Assembly (NCBI GenBank): GCA_002713555.1
Contig: PATG01000125.1
Location: forward strand, 1 to 15,045
Source of the DNA: Planctomycetaceae bacterium
Lineage (GTDB): Bacteria; Planctomycetota; Planctomycetia; Pirellulales; Lacipirellulaceae
Reading direction: 5' to 3'
Length of the DNA: 15,045 nucleotides
Below the pieces are notes generated by a model. It was not told where the DNA came from and made no database searches. It saw only the letters and a list, made by a program, of their open reading frames with translations. This document shows positions 7,438 to 14,353 of this stretch, piece after piece. Position 1 is the first letter of the stretch; each line of letters begins with the position of its first letter. The position numbers and the translations under genes were made by a program.

Positions 7438-8176
7438 GGTGTACTTCGGTGTGTTTTTATGGAATTTTAGTCCTACATATTAATCTTATCGCCAGAAGCT
7501 GGTGTCCATCGAATGGGAAACCATAAAACGCCGTTTTGCGATCGATGATGATGTTAACAATACCTTAATGAGCCTTAGTATGCTGCCCCGATATTGCCCG
7601 ATTACCTTTTCGATGAGCAACGTCTCGGCGGCAGGCAACCCAGATTCCCCGGGAGGACATCTTTAGTCCCAACGGAAGTCCAATACGCCCCTCGTAGGCA
7701 ACGGGCCTCGGAATGACATTTATACATGCAGCTAATCTTTACCACCAATCAAGACGCGGTGAGGACTCAGCATATCACCTATGGTTAATCCTACTCAAAG
7801 GAACTCTGGAATGCATGGCAACAGTGTATGGTGGGCCTTTTGCCAGGTGTAAGTGGACTGCATACTACCATCGGGTCTTCCCCTGACACGGCTCAATTTG
7901 GCTGTTTTCGAAGGACTGGCTACTTGCTTGTGGACACTGGAGGATGCTCCCGTGACTACTAATGTCTTTGCGAAAAAACGCGTTCGCCAGATTGCCCGGA
8001 TTGCAGGAATTGGGGATTGCCACTCAGACTCGTTCCGGAACACGCTTCAATCCGTCACCAAGTTGATATACGTATTTTATGACCTACGCTTGTTCAAGGA
8101 TTATCTAGAAAATTTTCTAAAAAACTGTACGACGGAAATCCGAAACCATTGTATTTCTATCTTGGGAGCGAAATCC
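7438..8176. other. Gene-poor stretch upstream of rmlB
   Basis: I see no supported gene in these 740 bases. A plus-strand frame stays open from 7853, but its translation before 8177 has no recognisable domain and no plausible ribosome binding site. The rmlB promoter should lie near 7440-7550 on the minus strand, where the DNA is AT-rich, but no clear boxes were found. The stretch looks like decayed coding DNA beside the damaged glycosyltransferase. Confidence 0.5.
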
Positions 8177-8296
8177 ATGAACAATGCAACCAAGACAGCA
8201 TCACAGGCAGGCATGTATCTCAATCGAAATATGAAGGATGCTGATAAATCTCTGACAAAGCTGGAATCGCAGATTGCTTTATTGAAGCGAAAGTAG
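8177..8296 (+). CDS. Possible small protein, 39 residues (hypothetical)
   Basis: ATG 8177 is preceded by GGGAG with an eight-base gap, one of the better ribosome binding sites in the window. The peptide begins MNNATKTASQAG and ends KLESQIALLKRK. It is lysine-rich and polar, with a leucine/isoleucine spacing in its last 20 residues that could form a short amphipathic helix. I do not recognise it. The frame extends upstream to 7853, but that part looks non-coding. It may be a real small gene or the tail of a decayed one. Confidence 0.3.
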   Translation: MNNATKTASQAGMYLNRNMKDADKSLTKLESQIALLKRK

Positions 8297-8354
8297 AGGT
8301 AACGCTCAAGGAAAGCCACTCGACAAGTCAAGGCGACTAACGAATCCCGATGAG

Positions 8355-8972
8355 ATTCAGATTTGGGGTGCTCCGTTCTCGTACCTGACTCTTGGAGGGA
8401 CGCTGCAGCACATTGACCGCATGATCGAATTCGGCGATCCCGTGTACTTCATCACGGCCAATTTGAACTACAACATGCTGATAGATCGCACCCGGAACAT
8501 CAGAGATGTAAACAAGAATGCCTCTTTCATTGTTTGTGATGGGATGCCGATGGTGTGGCATTCTAAACTAAACAAGCGGCCCTTGCCGAAACGTATTGCT
8601 GGTTCCGAATTGATTTATGCATTGAACAAATGGGCAGCCGCCAAGGGACATCGTGTCTATTTCCTGGGTGGGGCACCTGGAGTCGCACAAGCAGCGGCCG
8701 ACAAGCTGATGAAACGTTATCCCGATCTCCAAGTTGCTGGTGGAGTGGTACAAGCTCCCATGTGGATTCAGAAATGTGGGATGGAATTGTTTTATCGCCT
8801 GGCTCAAGAGCCCCAACGCCTGGTGGGTCGATATTGGAGGAACGGACTATTCTTATTGAAGGCAATAATGAAGGACATTTTCATACGGCAGAGTGTCTCG
8901 AAGGCAAAGCCCGATCAAAACCAGGCTGCAAGCGATGAAAGCACTTTGCAGTCCTTATCTCACCGACGCTGA
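8355..8972 (+). pseudogene. WecG/TagA/CpsF-family glycosyltransferase remnant
   Basis: Intact family members (about 240-260 residues) transfer a sugar such as N-acetylmannosaminuronate to a lipid-linked acceptor in polysaccharide or teichoic acid synthesis. Family blocks here are IQIWGAPFSYLT (from 8355), YFITANLNYNML, FIVCDGMPMVW, LPKRIAGSELIYAL, VYFLGGAPGVAQAAA and RYPDLQVAGG, then directly APMWIQKCGMELFYRLAQEPQRLVGRYWRNG. Between LQVAGG and APMWIQ the family normally has some 60-70 residues, including the PDILFVGLG.PKQE.W segment and the VGG.FDF.AG segment; these are absent without a frame change. Homology also begins 22 codons before the first ATG (8421), and the in-frame stop near 8283 leaves no ATG, GTG or TTG to start it. 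Both points indicate a broken gene, though a shortened product from 8421 (183 residues) could still be made. Confidence 0.75.
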
Positions 8973-9073
8973 CTATCCGATAATGTAAATACTGCAACAC
9001 TAAAGTCGTAGGCGCTAGTCTCGCGTCGCACATTGAACGGCAAAGATCGTGGACCTTGAAAAACTTCTTTTAC

Positions 9074-9805
9074 TCAGGCCCAGGGTAGCGATGTGGCACG
9101 TCGCACGTTGACTTCGTCGATCACTGCATTCCCGCTACGCGTCACCAGAAAGAGAACGATATCTGCAATATCTTGTGGTTGAATCAGCTCTTCAAGATTC
9201 AAATCAGGACGTGCCTGTTGTACCATGTCGGTTGCGACCCCTCCTGGGTTAATCACATGCACCCGAATGCCATCCTCTTGGACTTCTTTGGCTAGCGATT
9301 TTGACATCCCAAGCATGGCATGTTTCGATGCAGTATAAGCCGCTTGATTACCATAGCCTTTTACCGCAACAACAGAAGCAATATTGATAATGAAAGAAAG
9401 CTGTTGTTGCCGTAAATAAGAAATAGCTTCACGACACAACAAGAATGTGCCTCTGGCATTTACTTCTTGAATTTGATTCCAAGTGTCGATTGCCGTTTGC
9501 TCCAAAGCCTGAAAGACTCCGATGCCGGCATTATTGACAACAATATCCAGCCTCCCCCATTGATCTGCAGAATCTTTGACTAAACGATTCACTGAGTCTT
9601 CAACAGACATATCTGTCGGGTGAACGCTTGCCTGTCCACCTGCCGATTGAATCCTAGCATGGGTGTCATCGAGTTCTGACTGCGTGCGGGCCGCAAGCGA
9701 AACTTTCACTCCCTGGCCGGCCAATGAAATGGCTATCGCCCGACCAATCCCTCGACCGGCACCAGTGACAATAGCTACTTTGTCTGCGATTGCATTTTGA
9801 GACAT
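9074..9805 (-). CDS. Short-chain dehydrogenase/reductase, FabG-like
   Basis: This 243-residue classical SDR oxidoreductase uses NAD(P) to oxidise or reduce an alcohol or carbonyl substrate in the cytoplasm. TGAGRGIG is at 14-21, the NNAG motif at 91-94, N116 follows in the EVNARG segment, and S144, Y157 and K161 (YTASK) complete the catalytic tetrad. INPGGVATDM (185-194) is the usual post-catalytic loop. Arg40 after the second strand favours NADP(H). Length is normal and no residue is missing. There is no clear Shine-Dalgarno before the ATG. The gene is tail-to-tail with the glycosyltransferase remnant and stands alone, so context does not define the substrate; fatty acyl-ACP reduction is not specifically supported. 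Confidence 0.88.
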   Translation of the reverse strand: MSQNAIADKVAIVTGAGRGIGRAIAISLAGQGVKVSLAARTQSELDDTHARIQSAGGQASVHPTDMSVEDSVNRLVKDSADQWGRLDIVVNNAGIGVFQALEQTAIDTWNQIQEVNARGTFLLCREAISYLRQQQLSFIINIASVVAVKGYGNQAAYTASKHAMLGMSKSLAKEVQEDGIRVHVINPGGVATDMVQQARPDLNLEELIQPQDIADIVLFLVTRSGNAVIDEVNVRRATSLPWA

Positions 9806-10026
9806 GGGGATTTTGTGCTGAAATTAAAAAGAATTCTGAAAGTTAATAACAAGCCTTACTGCCAAGCTATGCAAAAAAATTGCACAGATGCCATAAAACC
9901 AACCAACAGACTTGATAGCTACGGGCCAGTACTTAAATTTTCACCATCGATTGGGTAAATATAGTACTGAATCGTTACCAAGAGCCCTCTAAAAAACCCT
10001 TCTGCCATAAAAGCCGAAACCCTTGT

Positions 10027-10061
10027 ACCCCAATCCTCCCCTACCCGACACCCCCTACCCG
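10027..10061 (-). other. Predicted G-quadruplex motif on the minus strand
   Basis: On the minus strand this stretch has five G-runs of three to five bases separated by spacers of two to six bases (GGG TA GGGGG TGTC GGG TA GGGG, then GGGG). This satisfies the usual four-run rule. It lies about 80 bases before the glycosidase start, on its template strand. Confidence 0.5.
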
Positions 10062-10073
10062 AACAAACTGTAG

Positions 10074-10095
10074 GGAACGCCCTCTGTGGCGTTCC
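10074..10095. repeat. Perfect hairpin upstream of the glycosidase gene
   Basis: GGAACGCC at 10074-10081 pairs with GGCGTTCC at 10088-10095 around a six-base loop. No T-run follows on the plus strand, so it is not a standard terminator. It may be a dispersed intergenic hairpin or a leader structure for the gene at 10143. Confidence 0.6.
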
Positions 10096-10142
10096 GAGCG
10101 TGATCTCTAGAGGGCTCCTCAATTTTCAGAAACAGAACCACT

Positions 10143-12284
10143 ATGATTGTTATGTATTTCCGCAGGATTAAACAGACAAGAATTCGATTTTATCCGACGG
10201 TTGTTCGATCCATTTTCAGCTGCACTTTGGCAGTCCTTTATTCTTGGTCTGGATTTGCTTTGGGAGATGGGATTCCAAAACCAGGCAATGACGAGCTTGC
10301 CCGCATCGTGCACCTTGGTGACCTACCTGTTCTACGTGAGTCGCCAACTTTTTTTCCCGTTAGGATCCAACTACAAAACCAAAATCCTCTCCGTAAAATT
10401 CAGCCAAAGTCGACCCGGGAGATTACCAGCAATTATGTTGGTGCCACCCCACCCAGGTTACCACGCACCGAAGCATTTGATCTGGTTCCTTTTCATCGTG
10501 TGCATCTCATCGATGGTGACACAAAAACATTGTGGATGTGTCGTGGTCAAGCTAAATCTAAAGTTCAGCCAGAATGGATTCGGATCGATCTTCCTTATGA
10601 AATGGAACTTTCAAGAATTGTCTTGCGCGGCCTCGAGGAATCTGCAGGGGGCTGGCCAGCAGAAATCAAAGTTCTTTCAAGCAGAGATTCTCTCAATTGG
10701 CTAGCTACGGAAGAAGTAAGAATTGAATCCGATCCGACTAAAGAAACTCATCGTGTGTTCCAGTTTGGCTCAGAACCGATCAAGCAAATTAAAATCGTCG
10801 GTAAGGATTTCCAGACTGTCAAGCTTTATGGTGCCGAAGGGGCTGTTGAACTTGGACATGGTTTCTGCCTAAGTGAAGTCGAAGCTTATGACAACAATCA
10901 AGAAAACGTCGCCCTACTGTCCAAAGGAGCGGGTGTTACCGTCAGCTCGACCAATTATGGCTATGGAGACAAGCGTTCCATGCACGATATGCTTTGGCCC
11001 ATTCATTACGACTTGGGTACCAAGCACTTAAAGATTGCCTATTGGGACAGCACATTAAACTGGCATTACGTTGAGAACAAGAAAGGGATCTATGAGATTG
11101 ATCCTAAAACAGATCAGGCCATTACAGATTCTATTGAAAATGGCTGTGAAGTTTACATGACACTCTCCTATGGAAACTGGCTCTATGCCGATGCAAACGA
11201 CATGAGTTCCGTCGAGCGATGGCGGTTTTGGCAATTCCCGTTTCAGAAACCTCCCGTACCACGAACACCTGAGCAAGTCAAAGCCTTCTGCGATTACTGC
11301 CGCTTCGTCGTAAAACATTTTAAAGGCCGAATTACGTATTACGAAATCTGGAACGAACAAAACATTCCCTACTCCTGGCCCGCCGGCGAAACCGAGGCCT
11401 TTTGTCACCTGGTAAAAGAGGCCGCAAAAGCCGTCAAAGAGACAGACCCTCAGGCCAAGGTCATGCTGGGGGGAGTTTGCTTTTGCGACTTGGATTATTT
11501 CGAGGAGATGTTTCAGCAGGGAGTGGCCGAAGTGGTAGATGTGATTTGTTGGCATCCTTATCAATGGGAAGTCGCGCCCGAGGAGTCTTATCCGATTCCG
11601 TATAAGCAAGAGAAGAAATCGCCCTACCCGTCTTACCGCGCTCAAGTGGCCGCTATCCGCGAAGCAGCGCGCCGTCACGGATTTAAGGGCGACGAGTATC
11701 ATGCCAACGAAACCACTTGGGTGTCACCCTATCCAGCGCCGGACATTGGCGTCCCGGGCGGACCCGTATCCGAAATGACCAAAGCAAAATACGTGGCGCG
11801 GACCATTGCCCTTCATACCGACATGGGAATCCCCGTTTACTACAACGAAACCTGGAACACGGGCATCGTGCTGTGGGATGTGAGCCTACTGCGAGCAACC
11901 CACTCTGCGGATCCGCAGAGCCCCGTGTGGCCCCAGCCGGCTTACTATTCTTTACGCACCATGGCCACGTTGACCGATGGAGTTTCGCCCCGGGGGTATG
12001 CGGCAGAGGTTCGCGAGTTGGATGCCCCGTACGAGACTTGTCGCCTGGTGCAGGCGGATGGGGCCCGGCTGTTTGGAGTTTGGCAAACGCAGCGTGCTGA
12101 GGATCTTTGCACACCCAAACCGGCCAGAATCATTTTTCCTGATTTTGTTGCGAAAAAGGTCGTCGGGATCGATACTCTAAATGGCGTGGAACAGGATCTC
12201 GAGTTTCGGGTGACTTCGAAAGGAACGGTTATCAAGAATCTATTGGTGCCAGACTATCCAATCTTGCTGCGCGTTTCGCGGTAA
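10143..12284 (+). CDS. Secreted discoidin-domain glycosidase, clan GH-A (GH39-like)
   Basis: This 713-residue exported protein has a basic N-terminus and a hydrophobic segment ending near 38-41 (signal peptide). Residues about 100-250 are an F5/8 type C (discoidin, CBM32-like) carbohydrate-binding domain: VHLIDGDTKTLW, QPEWIRIDL, IVLRGLEES, IKVLSSRDSLNW and IKIVG. A beta/alpha barrel follows, about 265-710. YYEIWNEQN (399-407) gives the likely acid/base E405, as in the WNEP motif of clan GH-A. HANETTW (520-526) gives a probable nucleophile E523. CWHPYQW (469-475) is another barrel-strand motif. The architecture resembles GH39 or related families; the substrate is unknown. The start is the first ATG; a second ATG three codons later is equally possible because neither has a Shine-Dalgarno. 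The partial gene at the right edge is its paralogue, and a GH127-like gene lies between them. Inference: degradation of an external polysaccharide. Confidence 0.78.
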   Translation: MIVMYFRRIKQTRIRFYPTVVRSIFSCTLAVLYSWSGFALGDGIPKPGNDELARIVHLGDLPVLRESPTFFPVRIQLQNQNPLRKIQPKSTREITSNYVGATPPRLPRTEAFDLVPFHRVHLIDGDTKTLWMCRGQAKSKVQPEWIRIDLPYEMELSRIVLRGLEESAGGWPAEIKVLSSRDSLNWLATEEVRIESDPTKETHRVFQFGSEPIKQIKIVGKDFQTVKLYGAEGAVELGHGFCLSEVEAYDNNQENVALLSKGAGVTVSSTNYGYGDKRSMHDMLWPIHYDLGTKHLKIAYWDSTLNWHYVENKKGIYEIDPKTDQAITDSIENGCEVYMTLSYGNWLYADANDMSSVERWRFWQFPFQKPPVPRTPEQVKAFCDYCRFVVKHFKGRITYYEIWNEQNIPYSWPAGETEAFCHLVKEAAKAVKETDPQAKVMLGGVCFCDLDYFEEMFQQGVAEVVDVICWHPYQWEVAPEESYPIPYKQEKKSPYPSYRAQVAAIREAARRHGFKGDEYHANETTWVSPYPAPDIGVPGGPVSEMTKAKYVARTIALHTDMGIPVYYNETWNTGIVLWDVSLLRATHSADPQSPVWPQPAYYSLRTMATLTDGVSPRGYAAEVRELDAPYETCRLVQADGARLFGVWQTQRAEDLCTPKPARIIFPDFVAKKVVGIDTLNGVEQDLEFRVTSKGTVIKNLLVPDYPILLRVSR

Positions 12285-12332
12285 ATCGTTTGCAGAGCAA
12301 TGGCCCATGGATGACACGTATAAAAGTATGTT
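12285..12332. other. Convergent gap between two glycosidase genes
   Basis: These 48 bases separate the 3' ends of the GH39-like and GH127-like genes. I see no strong hairpin followed by a T-run, so transcription may read through and produce antisense 3' ends. Confidence 0.4.
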
Positions 12333-14156
12333 CTAGTCTTTTGCAGTAGGCATTGCGAGCAGATTGTAAACTGAATCTGCTACGAAGTAGCTTCTTACCG
12401 TTTCAGGGCAGTTGGTCTGATGGACCTGCTTGTCGGTCCAATATGGAATGATATTGCCGGCCGGTTGGAAACTTATGACTTCGTTGCCTCGATAAGAGAT
12501 TTTGGCTTTCAGATGGCCGACTTGCTCGGTGGTTTCTTTTTCTGGCAAGTCGAAATGCAGCACGACCGTATTGCCTGCTTGGACCGTATCAATATTGAGA
12601 TGGCTATCTTCCAGATTGTGCGATATGTCCTCACCTTGCTCATCCGTGACACGCATGGTGGAAGACTCGAGCCATTTGGGCAAGCGAACTTTGAGCTGTA
12701 AATCTGCCTTTAGTGCAATCTCTACGCGCCCTTCGTAGGGGAGATAACTTCGCATCGTGGCCGCGGCGGATACGCGATTCAGGAGTAGATTTACGATGAG
12801 TGTATCCTGCTTTTTTTCCTGGATCTTTTCCCAAACGGAGTAAATCGTTCTGCTGCAATTTGCCAGACAACACTGCATCACCCCAGGACCCCACACGCGA
12901 AATTCGTTGGGCCCACTCCAACCGGCAAAGGAGCCGACCAGTCGCTGGGCAGCTTGGTGGGCCGTTTCGTTTTTTGGATCCACGGGCGAAGGGGGTAGTT
13001 TGCTAATGTGCTGGCGAATCGCGGTTGATTCTTTTAATTGCATCTCGGTAAGCATATTGCGGGTGTAGCGATCTACGTCCTCCCAATAATTGCCGTAACC
13101 AGAGGCAGACAAATTCAATGCCAAGAGAGTCATATCCGCCACACAGCAGCCTTCACAGTCCACAATGTCGTGTCGATCATCTGGGAAAGCTCCGGGAAGA
13201 TACTCCGGGAAAAAACCCAGGTTTGGATTGCCTTGCCGACGCGCGTACTCGTAACACTGGCAGACAAACTTGGCAAGATCTTCGTCGCGTTTGGCCATGG
13301 CGTAGTCTAAGAGTGCAATCAAGACATTGGTATGCCGATGAAAATGGAGAGCCGTGCGGGGTCCCTGATAACCATTGTGGCCTGCTTGAAATTCGCCGCT
13401 GTTGCCGAAGATTTTTCCATGCGCGCGCATGTGTTCTACCAGCAGTCCGGCCAAGTCTAGGGCAGGAGGGTATTGGGTCTGGTGGTAAAAGGCCACTAGT
13501 CCCTCCACTAGCCAGGCATCATGCATAGCCGGCCAGGCGGTGGGGAAGGGCTCGTCGTATTCCTCAAGAGATACAGTACGAGTTGGGTCGGCCAAGAAAT
13601 GCATGATTACTGGAAAGTAAGCGAAGTCTTCTTTCCGTTTGCAAAACGAATCGAGGCGATCGACGATTTTGATTCCCAGTGTTTGCCATTGTTGGTCTTC
13701 CGTGAGCGCGCAGAGAACGGCCACCGCCGCCAGGCCACGGCCCAAGTGCACGGGATGGGTATGAGGGACCTGATCGGGAAGATCGTGCAGGCTGGCTTGC
13801 CAATGCTGGTCCACTTGCAAGTTCGCACGGTTGCCGGTCATCAACCTGAGCAGTAGCAGGGGTTCGGCAAGCTTCCAATGTGCCACGCTGTCCGGTTGAT
13901 TTCCAGAGAGCCTAATAGGATTGATCGTAATATTACCGTGAAAGTAGACCGCATAGTTTTTGTCTGGATTGGTACAACGCGTAAACGAATTGATCGCCAA
14001 ATTAGCAGTTTGGACCAGGTCGACCGTCTCTGGCATGACCTGCATTTCAAAGGATCCCGGTAAGTCCAGTGGCTGAGCACGCGTACTGGACACCCCCAGA
14101 AGTAGCAACAGTAACCCGGCGCAGAAAGTAATTCGCGTTTTGGGAAGAGTCTTCAT
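12333..14156 (-). CDS. Secreted GH127-like glycosidase (DUF1680 type)
   Basis: The product is about 607 residues. I chose ATG 14156 rather than GTG 14168, because MKTLPKTRITFCAGLLLLLL followed by GVSSTRA makes a textbook signal peptide; GTG 14168 has GGA too close to serve it. The middle is alpha-helical, as in an (alpha/alpha)6 barrel. Residues about 316-338 carry FFPEYLPG, then DCEGCC. About 426-437 carries VMQCCLANCSR. This matches the GH127 pattern in which a Glu and three Cys hold zinc and one Cys of the CC pair is the nucleophile (E335, C337, C429 and C430 here), with E318 a candidate acid/base. A beta-rich part follows, with VRLPKW and YRGNEVISFQPAG. GH127 members remove beta-L-arabinofuranose, but distant members vary, so the substrate is only suggested. 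It is convergent with the upstream glycosidase and divergent from the next one. Confidence 0.68.
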   Translation of the reverse strand: MKTLPKTRITFCAGLLLLLLGVSSTRAQPLDLPGSFEMQVMPETVDLVQTANLAINSFTRCTNPDKNYAVYFHGNITINPIRLSGNQPDSVAHWKLAEPLLLLRLMTGNRANLQVDQHWQASLHDLPDQVPHTHPVHLGRGLAAVAVLCALTEDQQWQTLGIKIVDRLDSFCKRKEDFAYFPVIMHFLADPTRTVSLEEYDEPFPTAWPAMHDAWLVEGLVAFYHQTQYPPALDLAGLLVEHMRAHGKIFGNSGEFQAGHNGYQGPRTALHFHRHTNVLIALLDYAMAKRDEDLAKFVCQCYEYARRQGNPNLGFFPEYLPGAFPDDRHDIVDCEGCCVADMTLLALNLSASGYGNYWEDVDRYTRNMLTEMQLKESTAIRQHISKLPPSPVDPKNETAHQAAQRLVGSFAGWSGPNEFRVWGPGVMQCCLANCSRTIYSVWEKIQEKKQDTLIVNLLLNRVSAAATMRSYLPYEGRVEIALKADLQLKVRLPKWLESSTMRVTDEQGEDISHNLEDSHLNIDTVQAGNTVVLHFDLPEKETTEQVGHLKAKISYRGNEVISFQPAGNIIPYWTDKQVHQTNCPETVRSYFVADSVYNLLAMPTAKD

Positions 14157-14353
14157 GGTATAGATCACTTATCCAGAAATATTGTTACCACTTGAGAACT
14201 TGTGGAGAGACATAACGAAGAAAAAGGTTCCTGACACCTTTTCTCCAAGGTTTGCTAGAGTGTTGTCATTTATAACACATTTGCGATACTCCCATACATG
14301 CCCCAAGATTGTGTTTTTCAGTGAGCAACTGCACTTGAAAGGAAGTATTCAAA
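14157..14353. promoter_or_regulatory. Divergent intergenic region between GH127-like and second discoidin gene
   Basis: About 200 bases separate the two divergent starts, so both promoters should be here. The notable feature is the palindrome at 14222-14242. Towards the right gene GGAAG lies eight bases before ATG 14354, a good ribosome binding site. I cannot place -35 and -10 boxes with confidence. Confidence 0.45.
14222..14242. repeat. Short palindrome AAAAGGT-N7-ACCTTTT
   Basis: AAAAGGT at 14222-14228 faces ACCTTTT at 14236-14242 across a seven-base loop (TCCTGAC). It lies almost midway between two divergent glycosidase genes. The T-run on the 3' arm gives it a weak terminator look, but its position suits a shared operator or a dispersed REP-like repeat. 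I recall similar short palindromes as intergenic repeats in other bacteria, without being able to check. Confidence 0.5.

Larger units (their letters stand above)
9982..10117. repeat. Small element with 10 bp terminal inverted repeats (MITE-like)
   Basis: GAGCCCTCTA at 9982-9991 and TAGAGGGCTC at 10108-10117 are perfect inverted repeats bounding 136 bases. Inside are two copies of CCCCTACCCGA (10038-10048 and 10052-10062) and the hairpin at 10074-10095. There is no coding capacity. No target-site duplication is obvious at the edges, so mobility is not demonstrated. Confidence 0.5.
9806..10142. other. Intergenic spacer between divergent SDR and glycosidase genes
   Basis: No coding sequence was found. 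The left third is AT-rich, with a small TGCAA/TTGCA dyad near 9869-9883. The right half holds the inverted-repeat-bounded element at 9982-10117. Promoters for both divergent genes should be here but are not clear enough to place. Confidence 0.55.

Noticed and set aside
7853..8176. Upstream extension of the small ORF, giving 147 codons from 7853
   Set aside because: No domain, no ribosome binding site and irregular composition; only the part from 8177 has a plausible start.
9017..9060. Possible duplicated 3' end of the SDR gene just downstream of its stop
   Set aside because: Only about 13 of 17 bases resemble the GTCAACGTGCGACGTG segment and a gap is needed; this could be chance.
9869..9883. 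TGCAA-A5-TTGCA dyad as an operator before the SDR gene
   Set aside because: Five-base arms in AT-rich DNA are expected by chance.
11055..11702. Minus-strand open frame of 215 codons
   Set aside because: It is antisense to the conserved glycosidase barrel and has no recognisable protein features.
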